Positions 33,137 to 42,103 of a DNA stretch of 64,000 nucleotides are shown here, piece by piece. The stretch's first letter is position 1. Each line of letters starts with the position of its first letter. The translations under genes were made by a program, and so were the position numbers. The notes beneath the pieces are model-generated. The model had not been told where the DNA came from. It made no database searches and was given only the letters and a program-made list of their open reading frames with translations. Location: positions 1 to 64,000 of the forward strand of contig DASVAA010000111.1 of the NCBI GenBank assembly GCA_036376595.1, read 5' to 3'. This DNA comes from SMAG-U1939 sp036376595. Its GTDB lineage: Bacteria > Chloroflexota > Ktedonobacteria > Ktedonobacterales > JADMIN01.

Positions 33137-35233
33137 CTAGTCGTAATCCACCGCGAGGCCAGGAACCACCGTGGACGGGTCCACCGTGTGGTCGGGCGTG
33201 ATGACGGTCACGTTGGAGGCGGGGATGTAGGCCAGCGTGTAGCTGATCCCCTGCGCGTCCAGCTCGTGGGCCAGCAGCGGGTGCGCGTCCTGGCCGATGA
33301 GGATGAAGCTCGCGCGGTCGGCGGCCGAGACCGCTTCGAGCGTGCCAGGCGGCCGATGCAGGCCGCCGGAGACGACCTGATCGTAATAGTCGGCACAGGT
33401 CGTGCGCCCCGCCGTCTCGAAGGTCACGACGTTGCCGAGCCAGTGGTTGCACCAGGCGTCATGGATGTCGTGCGCCGCGAGATAATCCAGCAGCGGCTGC
33501 ACGTCCAGCGGCACCTGGCTGTAGAAGGGCGATTGGAAGGTCGCGGTCGGGCTGGTCAGCGCGTAGCTGCCGGCCTGGAGCACGCCGGCCGCGAACAGCA
33601 CAGCCAGTGCGAGCGCCCACCCGCGGCGCAGGGCGACCGAAGCGAGCGGCGTTCGTCCTCGCCACACGCGCAGCGCGCTCCACGCTCCGGGTGCCGCGAA
33701 CAGCGCTATCAGCAGCAGCGGCTCGACGAGCCCCAGCGGCACGGCGTAGCGCCCAGCCCAGTCCGCGCTGCACGCCTTGGTTGCGCCCCACGCCGAGGTA
33801 CCCAGGCAGAAGACGGCGGTGACGATCCCGGCGAAGAGCAGCGGCAGGCCGGCGCTCATCGTGCGGGCGAATGGTGTGTCCCTACCCACGAGGTGCGTCC
33901 GGACGAGCCAGAGCGCGCAGGCGATGCCGGCCAGCGGTGGCAGCAGCAGCAGGTAGCGCAGCGGCAGCGCGGCCAGCGGCTCTGCCGGCAGTCCGCCATC
34001 CAGCACGCGCGGGGCGACGCACGAGAAGTAGCGTGCGGTGATTGCCGCGCCCAGGAACAGCCGCCCATGCCGCGCGGCGCCGCTGACCGCCGGGCTGACC
34101 GCGGGCTGCGTGACGTAGACCAGCAGGTTCTCTCCCCCGTTGTGCAGCGCGTAGAGCCACGCCGGCAGCCCACCGATGGCGAGGCCCGGGATGAGCGCAA
34201 GGAGGGGGGAGAGGACGGAGGACGCGGAGTTCGCGGAGGCTCGTGGAGGGCGCGGAGAAGGAGAGGGATTCACCACAGAGGGAACGGAGGAAACGGAGGG
34301 TTTGGAGAAGGAGGGAGAGAGAGCAACCGCGGAGGACGCAGAGGACGCAGAGGGGGAATCGGAGGATGGAATCGCAGAGCGAACGCCGGCTGGCGATGGA
34401 TCGGTGGCGGGCTGGAGCAGCACGCCAGCCCATCGGCTGCGGCTGGCGAGCGCGGCGGCGAGCGTGGGAAAGGCGCGCGCGAGCAGCGGCGGCAGCAGCC
34501 ACAGCGCGCAGGCCACCAGCGCATAGCTCACCAGCGGGTTGATCCAGATGCCCAGGCCAGCCAAGAAGCCCAGGATCGCCCAGCGGCGCGCCAGCTCGAA
34601 GGCGCCGGCTCCCGACCTCAGGCGGCGCGCCAACTCGACGCCGCACAGCAGCAGCGCCAACGTGACGACGTAGACCTCGATCTGGCCGCCCCAGGTGCGC
34701 ATCTCGGCCACCGCGTCGTAGAGCGGCGGCACGGCGGCCGCCAGCGCCGCGAGCCCCGCCACCAGCGGTGTGGTGGGCGCATCGGCCGGCAGCAGCGCAC
34801 GCGCCAGACGCCAAGTGAGGTATACCAGCAGCAGCGAGAGCAGGATCGGCACCGCGCGCAGGGTCCAGCTCGACGCCCCGAAGACGCGAAAGAGCGCGGC
34901 GGCAAGGTAGGCTTCGAGGCTGCCCATGTACGGCTGGGCGTAGAAGTAGGTCGGGTACCGGCCGTGCAGGATGCCCTGCGCCTGAATCCCGACCAGCGCC
35001 TCGTCGCCATCGATCATCGCATGGGTGCGAACGAGGAGGAAGACGCGCGCGGCCAGCGAGAGCGCGCAGGCCAGCAGCAGGGGCACGAGCGGATAGCGTT
35101 GCGTCCAGCCGATCAGTCGCGCTACGGGACCGTCGGTCGGAGCGCCGGATATGGCAAACGAGGGGTCGTCCATCCCGGCGACGCGCAATGCCCCGCTCTC
35201 CTGTTCGCTCGCGCTTGCCGTCGTCTTCGCCAT
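33137..35233 (-). CDS. multi-pass membrane glycosyltransferase (ArnT/PMT-like)
   Basis: About 698 residues with around ten to twelve helices. The first outer loop after helix 1 has the acidic signature MIDGDEALVGIQAQ, the position of the catalytic acidic pair in GT39/GT83-type enzymes that use lipid-linked sugars. YFYAQPYMGSLEAYLAAALFR is also typical of this group in Chloroflexi. The C-terminal part is a soluble outer domain. Residues about 288-345 are a Ser/Pro-rich insertion (SVSSVPSVVNPS-like) encoded by a dispersed repeat and not expected in relatives. Start ATG 35233 (MAKTTAS) follows GAGGA. Donor and acceptor are unknown. Confidence 0.8.
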   Translation of the reverse strand: MAKTTASASEQESGALRVAGMDDPSFAISGAPTDGPVARLIGWTQRYPLVPLLLACALSLAARVFLLVRTHAMIDGDEALVGIQAQGILHGRYPTYFYAQPYMGSLEAYLAAALFRVFGASSWTLRAVPILLSLLLVYLTWRLARALLPADAPTTPLVAGLAALAAAVPPLYDAVAEMRTWGGQIEVYVVTLALLLCGVELARRLRSGAGAFELARRWAILGFLAGLGIWINPLVSYALVACALWLLPPLLARAFPTLAAALASRSRWAGVLLQPATDPSPAGVRSAIPSSDSPSASSASSAVALSPSFSKPSVSSVPSVVNPSPSPRPPRASANSASSVLSPLLALIPGLAIGGLPAWLYALHNGGENLLVYVTQPAVSPAVSGAARHGRLFLGAAITARYFSCVAPRVLDGGLPAEPLAALPLRYLLLLPPLAGIACALWLVRTHLVGRDTPFARTMSAGLPLLFAGIVTAVFCLGTSAWGATKACSADWAGRYAVPLGLVEPLLLIALFAAPGAWSALRVWRGRTPLASVALRRGWALALAVLFAAGVLQAGSYALTSPTATFQSPFYSQVPLDVQPLLDYLAAHDIHDAWCNHWLGNVVTFETAGRTTCADYYDQVVSGGLHRPPGTLEAVSAADRASFILIGQDAHPLLAHELDAQGISYTLAYIPASNVTVITPDHTVDPSTVVPGLAVDYD
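34200..34372. repeat. dispersed purine-rich repeat inserted in frame in the glycosyltransferase gene
   Basis: The plus strand carries GAGGACGCGGAG units and, from 34267, GATTCACCACAGAGG followed by AACGGAGG units, matching intergenic copies. The gene is on the minus strand, so the pyrimidine-rich strand is sense and free of stops, giving a Ser/Pro/Val linker between helices. Confidence 0.8.
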
Positions 35234-35305
35234 CTCGTCCTCTGCCTGGCCCTGGTGTACCCAATGTCCAAGCGGCCGCGCTGCCATGAGCGTGCCACGT
35301 GTGCT

Positions 35306-35329
35306 GTAGTGGCGAGACCTGTCGCGCCC
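35306..35329. repeat. degenerate GTAG..GGCGAGACCTGTCGCGCCC palindrome
   Basis: GTAGTGGCGAGACCTGTCGC followed by GCCC, related to the perfect 20-bp palindrome at 62630-62649. It lies in the 247-bp gap upstream of the glycosyltransferase gene, which otherwise shows nothing. Confidence 0.5.
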
Positions 35330-35480
35330 GCCGCGCGATAGGCGCCTGCTCCCGTTTCCCGGTAGTGCTCTTCGCCTGCGCGAGCATGCTTGCGCGATGC
35401 CATGGGCACCATTCGCCGCGAGTATAGCATGGTGCCCGGCGCGCGAGCTATGGCGCGCCCATATTGTCCCGATTGCCTCG

Positions 35481-36323
35481 TTACTCCGCGCTCGCGCCGG
35501 CCGGAGATCGTCCCATCACTTGCGCCAGCACATCGGGACGGTCAGTCATCACGCCGTCCGCGCCCCAGGCCAGCAGGCGTTGCATGGCGCCGGCGTCATC
35601 CACCGTCCACACATGCACGTCCAGGCCGCGGCGGTGGGCGGCGGCGATGAAGCGTGGCGAGACGACGCGCACTCCGCGCCACGTCTCGGGCACCTGCAGC
35701 GCGACGTAGGCTGGGCGCATCCAGCGCGTCACCCCGCCCCACGAGCAGAACAGGAAGTTGCGAATCTCGTCGCCGCTGGCCGAGGTGGCGACGTGCCCAC
35801 CGGTGAGCGCCCGGAAGCGCACGATCGGCGCGTGCTCGTCGCCGCTGGCGACCAGCGTGCGGTCCTGCGCCTCGTGCTCCTGGATTAGCTCCCACAGGCG
35901 CCGCTCGCGCGCGGCATTGCTCTCCTTGAGGTCAATGTTGACACGCAGGCCGGGATAGCGTGCGAAGACCTCACGCAGTGTTGGGATCGTAAGTCCCTGG
36001 TCGCGGAAGGGGAAGGTCGCGCCGCCATCGGGCGAGAAGCGATAGCCGGCGTCAAGTCGGCGTAGCTCGTCGAGCGTGAAGGCCGCGACGGGGCCGCTCG
36101 CGCCGGTCGTGCGGTCCACCGTGGTGTCGTGGATCACCACCAGCTCACCGTCGCGTGTCTCCTGGATGTCCAGCTCCAGCGCATCGGCGCCCAGGCTCGC
36201 CCCACGGTCAAACGCCGTCGGGGTATTTTCGGGCGCCAGCAGTGAGCCGCCGCGATGGGCGAAGAAGAGTGGCCCCTCGTGTCGCGTATATGGTGGCCGC
36301 TCCGCTGTCGTCATCGTGCTCAT
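35481..36323 (-). CDS. glycerophosphodiester phosphodiesterase
   Basis: 280 residues. It hydrolyses glycerophosphodiesters to glycerol 3-phosphate and an alcohol through a metal-dependent TIM barrel. Motifs are FFAHRGGSLLAPENTPTAFD (general acid/base His and substrate Arg), LELDIQETRDGELVVIHDTT (metal Glu and Asp, second catalytic His), VNIDLKE, and the C-terminal VHVWTVDDAGAMQRLLAWGA then DGVMTDRPD. No signal peptide, so cytoplasmic. Start ATG 36323 has AAAGGAG seven bases upstream. It is divergent from the GT4 gene. Confidence 0.92.
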   Translation of the reverse strand: MSTMTTAERPPYTRHEGPLFFAHRGGSLLAPENTPTAFDRGASLGADALELDIQETRDGELVVIHDTTVDRTTGASGPVAAFTLDELRRLDAGYRFSPDGGATFPFRDQGLTIPTLREVFARYPGLRVNIDLKESNAARERRLWELIQEHEAQDRTLVASGDEHAPIVRFRALTGGHVATSASGDEIRNFLFCSWGGVTRWMRPAYVALQVPETWRGVRVVSPRFIAAAHRRGLDVHVWTVDDAGAMQRLLAWGADGVMTDRPDVLAQVMGRSPAGASAE

Positions 36324-36398
36324 ATGCCGCTCCTTTCGCGCCTCACCGTGCCGCACGTCTTCGCGCGCTGGTGCGTGCGTCGCTCCACTGCTGGACAC

Positions 36399-36404
36399 AC
36401 TATA
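36399..36404 (-). promoter_or_regulatory. -10 candidate TATAGT for the phosphodiesterase gene
   Basis: Reads TATAGT on the minus strand about 75 bp before the start codon; -35 is poor. Confidence 0.3.
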
Positions 36405-36479
36405 CGCGAAAATATCCACCGGTACGGATCACAAATTGCGGATATGTCGCTGGGCCGGTTTCACAGCCCGGATGGCATT

Positions 36480-36499
36480 GCGGTGCTCGCAAGCACCGC
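36480..36499 (+). other. perfect hairpin GCGGTGCT-CGCA-AGCACCGC
   Basis: 8-bp stem with a 4-nt loop, 140 bp before the GT4 start. It could be a leader structure, a terminator of minus-strand transcription, or an operator. Confidence 0.35.
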
Positions 36500-36598
36500 G
36501 TCAAAGGAATTCCGGGGGCCGGCTCGCGGGCGTACACCGCGTGAATGCCTTGCGCACACGCCGCGCACTCACCAAGGTCACGCACCGTACGCCCTGGA

Positions 36599-36620
36599 GG
36601 CGTACGTCGTACGCCCCTAC
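36599..36620. repeat. dispersed palindrome ending CCCCTAC
   Basis: GGCGTAC (36599-36605), GTC, GTACGCC (36609-36615), then CCTAC. It shares the terminal CCCCTAC with the copies at 7034 and 10414 but has a different stem, as compensated palindromes do. Confidence 0.6.
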
Positions 36621-36641
36621 TAGGGAGCGAGGATTCCGTCT

Positions 36642-37781
36642 ATGCGTATCGCGCAGATCGTGCCGCTGCATATCGCGGTCCCACCTGCGGGCTACGGCGG
36701 CACTGAGCGCGTCGTCCATAATCTCACCGAGGCGCTGGTCTGCCGCGGGCATGAGGTGACGTTGTTCGCCACGGGCGATTCTCGGACCAGCGCAAAGTTG
36801 GTCCCTCTAGCTGAGAAGGGCATCTTCTTCGATCCGAGCGTCGAGTGGGCCGCGCTGCACATGGCGGAGCTGGAGCACGTCTACGCACGCGCGCACCAGT
36901 TCGACGTCATCCACTCCCATCTGGACTACCTGACGCTGCCATACATCTCGCGCACCACGACCCCCACCGTGCTCACGCTGCATGGCCGGCTCGACCAGCC
37001 GGAGTTCAAGCAGATCTTCCGCGCCAACGCGGGGGCCACCTACGTTTCGATCAGCAACAGCCAGCGCCGCGACATCCCCGACATCAACTGGGTCGCGACG
37101 GTGCATCACGGCGTTGACGTGGCGAGTTTCCCCTACTCGCCGCGACGCGGCAAATACCTACTCTTTGTCGGCCGTATGTCACCGGAGAAACGCTGCGATA
37201 TGGCCATCCGGATCGCCAAGCGCGCCGGTATCCCACTCAAGATCGCCGCCAAGATTGACCACAAAGAGCGCTCGTACTTCGAGCGCACGATCAAGCCGAT
37301 GCTTGACGACGAGCTGATCGAGTTCGTGGGCGAGAAGGATGAAGACGAGAAGCGCGAGCTGATGCGTGACGCGCTGGCACTGCTGCTGCCCATTGACTGG
37401 CCCGAGCCGTTCGGGATGGTCTTTATCGAGGCCCTGGCCTGCGGCACCCCCGTGCTCACGCGACCATGCGGATCGGTCCCAGAGTTGCTGCAAGATGGCC
37501 TGACCGGCTACATTGCGGAGGATGAAGTGGCGCTGGCCGGCGCGGTTGGCCGCTTGGATCGCATTTCGCGGCTGGCCTGCCGCCGCTGGGCGGAGCAGCG
37601 CTTCGACCGCCAGCGTATGGCCGCGGGCTACGAGCGTGTCTACGAGCGCGCCATCCAGCGCCAGCAGTCGCGCGTACGCCCGCGGGAGCGCGCGCCGCTA
37701 TTCGCGCTGCCCAGACGGCCGGAGCTGACGCCCGGGACGTTCGCGAGCGAGCCGCCGATTGCGCCGGTAGCCGCTCAGTAG
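36642..37781 (+). CDS. glycosyltransferase family 4
   Basis: 379 residues with the GT-B fold. The N-terminal half has MRIAQIVPLHIAVPPAGYGG then TERVVHNLTEALVCRGHEVT and FDVIHSHLDYLTLP. The C-terminal nucleotide-sugar domain has LLFVGRMSPEKRCDMAIRIA and the E-x7-E motif in PEPFGMVFIEALACGTPVL. The pattern resembles the archaeal and bacterial GT4 enzymes found beside glycogen-debranching-type genes. It is separated from the debranching-type gene by 25 bp, so an operon is likely; the pair suggests a storage or compatible-solute glucan pathway. Exact donor and acceptor unknown. Confidence 0.9.
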   Translation: MRIAQIVPLHIAVPPAGYGGTERVVHNLTEALVCRGHEVTLFATGDSRTSAKLVPLAEKGIFFDPSVEWAALHMAELEHVYARAHQFDVIHSHLDYLTLPYISRTTTPTVLTLHGRLDQPEFKQIFRANAGATYVSISNSQRRDIPDINWVATVHHGVDVASFPYSPRRGKYLLFVGRMSPEKRCDMAIRIAKRAGIPLKIAAKIDHKERSYFERTIKPMLDDELIEFVGEKDEDEKRELMRDALALLLPIDWPEPFGMVFIEALACGTPVLTRPCGSVPELLQDGLTGYIAEDEVALAGAVGRLDRISRLACRRWAEQRFDRQRMAAGYERVYERAIQRQQSRVRPRERAPLFALPRRPELTPGTFASEPPIAPVAAQ

Positions 37782-37806
37782 TCACAGTACGCACGAGACC
37801 GCTCCC

Positions 37807-39981
37807 ATGTTAAATACTTCGCCCGGGGACCTCAATGCGTTCGCGGGAGACCAGCCTGATCCATACGTGTTGCATGGATCGGCCAGCATCAGTGTCGAGA
37901 AGATCACCCTCAAGCACGGCGACGCCTTTCTGGTCGCCGATGCGCGCGGCGACCTGCCAGAGTCGGAGCAGGAGACCGGCCTCTACTGGCACGGCACGCG
38001 CTTCCTGCGCACCTGCGACGTCTTCCTCACCGGGCAGCCGCTGATCCCGCTCTCGCATTCGATCTCGGACGAAGAGGGCACGTGCCAGATCGATCTCACC
38101 AATCCATTTCTGCGCATTGGCAAAGAGATCGTCTACCAGGGCACGATCCACGTGCGGCGGCTGCTGGTGCTGCGCGGCCACGAGCTGACCCAGTGGTTGA
38201 TCCTAACCAGCTTCCACGAGGCGCCGATCTCGCTCAAGCTGGGCCTCAAGCTGGGCGCCGACTTCCGCGACATCTTCGAGGTGCGCGGCATGCCACGCGA
38301 GCGGCGCGGCCAATTGCGCCAGGCGCGTGTGGACCGCGACGGCGTGACGATGAGCTACCTGGGGCTGGATAACATCACGCGCGAGACACAGGTCGCGTTC
38401 TCGCCGCCCGCGACACAAGCCGTGATGCAAGGCCTCTTCTGGGACCTGCACCTCGAGCATGGCCAGACCGTGGAAGTACGCATCAGCACGCGGCTCGACA
38501 CGGTTGGCGAGCCGCCTTTGGAGCTGGAGCGTGCGGACCTTGTGCCACACGGGCAGCTTCCCCACGGCACCGATCTGCCGCTCGTGCGCTCCAACAACGT
38601 CTTCTTCAATCGCATGCTGACGCGCGGCATGCACGACCTCGAGATGATGTGCGCCAACACGCCGCACGGCCTTTTCCCCTACGCCGGCATTCCGTGGTAC
38701 GTCTGCCCCTTCGGCCGCGACGCGCTGATCACCGGCATCGAGTTCCTGCCTTGGTTCCCGCAGATCGCGCGCGGCACGCTGGACTTCCTCGCCGCATACC
38801 AGGGGACGAAGGTGGTCGAGTTCACCGAGGAGGAGCCGGGGCGCATCTTGCATGAGTACCGCACCGGCGAGATGGCGAATTGCCGCGAGATTCCGTTCAT
38901 CCCCTACTACGGCACCGTGGACGCGACGCCGCTGTTCGTCATCTTGCTCGAGCACTACGTCCGCTGGACCGATGATCTGGCCTTCCTGCGGCGCATGTGG
39001 CCCCATGCGCAGGCCGCGACCACCTGGATGCAAACCTTTGGCGATATTGACCACGACGGCTTCTTGGAGTACACCAAGATGTCGGACAAAGGGCTGGTCA
39101 ACCAGGGCTGGAAGGACTCGTGGGACGCGGTCTCGTACGCCGATGGGCAGCTCGCGAGGCCACCGATTGCGCTCTGCGAGGTGCAGGGCTACGCCTACGC
39201 CGCCTACTTGGCGATGCGCTACCTCGCGCGGCGCCTGGGTCTGTTGGAGGACGCCGCGCAGTGGGAGATGACCGCCGCGCGGCACCGCGAGCACTTCCTG
39301 CGCGCCTTCTGGTGGCCGGAGGAAGATTGTTTCTATATGGCGCTCGACGGCGAGAAGCGCCCCTGCAACGTGGTCAGCTCAAACGCCGGCCAATGCCTGT
39401 GGACCGATATTGTGCCAGAGGACCGAGCCGATGCCGTGATAGCGCGGCTGATGCGCGACGATATGTACACCGAGTGGGGCATCCGCACGCTCTCGACCCG
39501 CGCCCAGCGTTACAACCCCATGAGCTATCACAACGGCTCGGTCTGGCCGCACGATACGGCGCTGGTCGCGGCGGGCTTCGCGCGCTATGGCCACCAGCAC
39601 GAGGCCGGCGAGCTGTTAGGGCATCTCTTCGGCGTGAGCCTCTACTACCCCGGCTCGCGGCTGCCAGAGCTGTTCTGCGGCTTCTCGCGCGTCGGCGGCT
39701 ATGGTCCCACGCGCTACCCGGTGGCCTGCTCGCCGCAGTCGTGGGCCGGCGGCGCGCCCTTCCTGATGCTCTCGTCGGTGCTGGGCTTCACGCCGGAGGC
39801 CGAGCGCCAGCGCCTGACGCTGCGCGCGCCGGAGCTACCCGCGTGGATGGACTGGCTGGTGCTGGGCGGCCTGCGCCTGGGCGAGCAGAGGCTGAACCTG
39901 CGCTTCGAGCGTTCGCCTTCGGGCACAAGCGTGGTGCTCAGCGGCGAGAGCGAGGCTGAGGTGCATGTGGTGCCGCGCTAA
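37807..39981 (+). CDS. glycogen debranching-type enzyme (amylo-alpha-1,6-glucosidase)
   Basis: 724 residues. The N-terminal beta-sandwich (GDL-type, residues about 25-240) has GDAFLVADARGDLPESEQET and GLYWHGTRFLRTCDVFLTG. The C-terminal (alpha/alpha)6 barrel has PWYVCPFGRDALITGIEFLP, FTEEEPGRILHEYRTGEM, YYGTVDATPLFVILLEHYVR, KDSWDAVSYADGQLA and NPMSYHNGSVWPHDTALVAA, as in bacterial amylo-alpha-1,6-glucosidase relatives. It probably cleaves alpha-1,6 branches of glucans. It follows the GT4 gene by 25 bp. Cytoplasmic; no signal. Confidence 0.9.
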   Translation: MLNTSPGDLNAFAGDQPDPYVLHGSASISVEKITLKHGDAFLVADARGDLPESEQETGLYWHGTRFLRTCDVFLTGQPLIPLSHSISDEEGTCQIDLTNPFLRIGKEIVYQGTIHVRRLLVLRGHELTQWLILTSFHEAPISLKLGLKLGADFRDIFEVRGMPRERRGQLRQARVDRDGVTMSYLGLDNITRETQVAFSPPATQAVMQGLFWDLHLEHGQTVEVRISTRLDTVGEPPLELERADLVPHGQLPHGTDLPLVRSNNVFFNRMLTRGMHDLEMMCANTPHGLFPYAGIPWYVCPFGRDALITGIEFLPWFPQIARGTLDFLAAYQGTKVVEFTEEEPGRILHEYRTGEMANCREIPFIPYYGTVDATPLFVILLEHYVRWTDDLAFLRRMWPHAQAATTWMQTFGDIDHDGFLEYTKMSDKGLVNQGWKDSWDAVSYADGQLARPPIALCEVQGYAYAAYLAMRYLARRLGLLEDAAQWEMTAARHREHFLRAFWWPEEDCFYMALDGEKRPCNVVSSNAGQCLWTDIVPEDRADAVIARLMRDDMYTEWGIRTLSTRAQRYNPMSYHNGSVWPHDTALVAAGFARYGHQHEAGELLGHLFGVSLYYPGSRLPELFCGFSRVGGYGPTRYPVACSPQSWAGGAPFLMLSSVLGFTPEAERQRLTLRAPELPAWMDWLVLGGLRLGEQRLNLRFERSPSGTSVVLSGESEAEVHVVPR

Positions 39982-39989
39982 GCCGCCAG

Positions 39990-40045
39990 GCGGTTGAAAC
40001 CGCGCCTCTGGGGCCTGCCAGCCACGAAGTCCGCCGTCGCGGACT
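39990..40045. repeat. dispersed double hairpin repeat (GCGGTT..AACCGC and AGTCCGC..GCGGACT)
   Basis: GCGGTT-GA-AACCGC (39990-40003) is followed by AGTCCGC-CGTC-GCGGACT (40028-40045), both perfect. Related pieces occur at 22273 and 46001. It lies right after the debranching-type gene and could also act as terminator. Confidence 0.65.
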
Positions 40046-40091
40046 GAGGATCGACAAACAGGGAATGACCCTGCCAAGAACTCCCGACTGC

Positions 40092-40120
40092 TTGCCCACG
40101 CGCGACCAAATCGCTATACT
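40092..40120 (+). promoter_or_regulatory. promoter candidate for the Ser/Thr kinase gene
   Basis: -35 TTGCCC (40092-40097) and -10 TATACT (40115-40120), 17-bp spacer. The leader would be about 45 nt. Confidence 0.5.
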
Positions 40121-40170
40121 GCCCACACGACGCATCATCCGAGAGCGGAGCAAGGGGAGAGATTGGGCTG

Positions 40171-41598
40171 ATGATGCCGCCACACGGGCAACCCAACGTC
40201 GCCGCGGTGCAGGCCAACGCCCCGCAGGCGCCCCACGTGCCGGCGCCAGTGCCAGCGCCGGTCGCGCCGCGGCCCAACGTACACCACCCCGCCAGCGCCA
40301 TCCCGCAGCCGCAGCCGCTTCCATCGGGGACACTGCTCGCGGGGCGCTACCGGCTGCTCGGCTACCTGGGCGGCGGCGGCTTCGCGCACATCTACGACGC
40401 ACACGATACCGTGCTCGGCCATCGAAGGGCAATCAAGGAGGCGTTCGCCCAGGACCCCAACACCCAGCGGCAATTTCAGCTCGAAGCCGAGTTCGTGCTC
40501 AACGCGCGGCACCCCAATCTGGTGCGCGGCTATGCGTGGTTCGAGCAGGGTGGCCGCTACTACCTGGTGATGGACTACGTAGACGGTCCGACCATCGAAG
40601 AGTACGCGATCCAGCACATCCAGGCGTGGCGGCGGCCGCTGGCCGAGGCGCAGATTCTCGACTGGGTGATGCCGATCTGCAACGCCGCGCATGCGTTGCA
40701 TACTCAGCCGACGCCGATCATCCACCGCGACATCAAGCCAGCCAACATCAAGCTGACCACCGCGGGCGTGCCGGTGCTGATCGATCTGGGGCTTGCCAAG
40801 CTCTACACCCGCGGCTCACAGACCATCGGCGCGGCGCTGGCCTTCACCCCTGGCTATGCCCCGCCCGAGCAGTACCAGGCGACGGGCGCGACCGACGCGC
40901 GCACCGATGTTTACGGTCTGGGCGCAACGCTCTACTTCCTGCTGACCGGCTACCAGCCAACCGAGGCCCCGGCGCGTATCGCCGCTCGCGCGCTGCCCAA
41001 TCCGCGCGTCCTCAATCCCGGCCTCAGCGCACCGACCGAGGAGGCGGTGCTGCGCGCGATGGCGCTCGACCCGGCCGAGCGACAACAGACCGCGGCGGAG
41101 CTGCTGTCGGCGTTGCGGACAGCACGGGTATCGCTGGCCGCTGGCGGCACTGGCTCGGACGCCTCAGCGATCCCCCTCCAGGTTGTCGCCCTGAACCAGC
41201 CAAACGAGGCAAAGGCGGCGGAACACGGGATCGGGGATGTTGCGATGCCGGTATCGACCGCCGTGGCCGACCCCCCCGGGCTGACGGCGCTGCGCGCGCT
41301 GCCGGCGGCGGTCTCACGGCTGCTGGCTACGCGCTCAGCGCCGGGACCAGAGGAGGCGCGGGCAGTCGTGGCGGCGATTCTGGGCGTCGTGTTCCTGGCG
41401 CTCAGCCTGCTCGCCATCGTTGCCGGCTGGGCGCTGGTCTTCGTGCTGCCGGCGCTCGCGCTCGCCGCCCTCAGCTTCTCGCGCCAGACGGCCCACTCGC
41501 CGCCGGAGCTGCGTGGGGTGACGCTCGCCACGTTCATCATCGGCACCGGCTGGGCGCTCGTCTGGCTGGTGGACCTGGTGCGGCTGACGGCGCACTGA
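40171..41598 (+). CDS. Ser/Thr protein kinase with C-terminal membrane helices
   Basis: 475 residues. A Pro/Ala/Gln-rich N-terminal tail of about 50 residues precedes a Hanks-type kinase domain: glycine loop LGGGGFAHIY, Lys89 in RRAIKEAF, catalytic Asp187 in IIHRDIKPANIKL with Asn192, DLG (205-207) in place of DFG, and YAPPEQYQ in place of APE. TDARTDVYGLGATLYFLLTG is standard. The C-terminal region has two or three helices near residues 395-470 (AVVAAILGVVFLALSLLAIV, FVLPALALAALSF), so the kinase is tethered with the catalytic domain inside. No extracellular sensor domain is present. Substrates unknown. Confidence 0.92.
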   Translation: MMPPHGQPNVAAVQANAPQAPHVPAPVPAPVAPRPNVHHPASAIPQPQPLPSGTLLAGRYRLLGYLGGGGFAHIYDAHDTVLGHRRAIKEAFAQDPNTQRQFQLEAEFVLNARHPNLVRGYAWFEQGGRYYLVMDYVDGPTIEEYAIQHIQAWRRPLAEAQILDWVMPICNAAHALHTQPTPIIHRDIKPANIKLTTAGVPVLIDLGLAKLYTRGSQTIGAALAFTPGYAPPEQYQATGATDARTDVYGLGATLYFLLTGYQPTEAPARIAARALPNPRVLNPGLSAPTEEAVLRAMALDPAERQQTAAELLSALRTARVSLAAGGTGSDASAIPLQVVALNQPNEAKAAEHGIGDVAMPVSTAVADPPGLTALRALPAAVSRLLATRSAPGPEEARAVVAAILGVVFLALSLLAIVAGWALVFVLPALALAALSFSRQTAHSPPELRGVTLATFIIGTGWALVWLVDLVRLTAH

Positions 41599-42089
41599 GC
41601 GCGTATGTCTATGATACTATTCGGCTGTGGGAGATCTCGCCCGAGCGCGTGCTGGAGACCGACCAGTGCTGCCTGAGGCCTCTGGCGGGCCTGATGGCGA
41701 ACGTCACACCGGACTCTATTCTCTCAGTGGCAGAGAAGATCGCAGCGGCGCCGATTCCCGCACACGAGCGCGGCGAGCTGACGAGCGTGTTGGTCTTACT
41801 GGCTGGAATGAGGCTGCGAACCCAAGACGTGCTTGCGGCACTCAGGAGGCAGCAGGTGATTGACGACATTCTGAAAGAATCGAGCTTCACAGAGGTCATG
41901 CGGATCCTCCTGGCGCCTGAGTATGCGCGCATCGCGCTCGAAGGGCGTTTCGGCACACCGCTCGATCCGCAGATTCTCGCCGCGCTAGAGAACGCCGAAG
42001 AAGACGTCTGCAAGGCCATCCTGGCGCATGTCACGACTGACACGCTCGACGATGTGCGTGTGCGGCTGGGCATCACGCTGGAAAGCTAG
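41599..42089 (+). pseudogene. 5'-truncated Rpn-like (COG5464-type) protein remnant
   Basis: Immediately after the kinase stop, in another frame, the sequence reads AYVYDTIRLWEISPERVLET and continues for about 160 residues to LDDVRVRLGITLES. This matches in pattern the C-terminal part of Rpn/transposase-like PD-(D/E)XK proteins: the RLWEI strand, a helical region, KESSFTEVMRILL and ALEGRFGTPLDPQIL. The nuclease domain that should precede it is missing, and no good start codon exists until GTG 41648 or ATG 41692. The deletion junction coincides with the end of the kinase gene. A short expressed fragment cannot be excluded. Confidence 0.5.
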
Positions 42090-42103
42090 GCTCGTGTCCT
42101 GTC

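Larger units (their letters stand above)
36324..36641. other. 318-bp divergent intergenic region
   Basis: It contains a -10-like ACTATA (36399-36404, TATAGT on the minus strand) for the phosphodiesterase gene, a strong hairpin at 36480-36499 and a dispersed palindrome at 36599-36620. Open frames here have no recognisable protein. Confidence 0.5.

Noticed and set aside
29435..34372. Purine-rich repeats as a CRISPR array
   Set aside because: Units vary in length and sequence, spacing is irregular, copies lie inside genes and no cas gene is present.
40065..41598. First part of the long frame that continues into the Rpn-like tail
   Set aside because: Shadow of the Ser/Thr kinase; only the portion after the kinase stop resembles a protein family.
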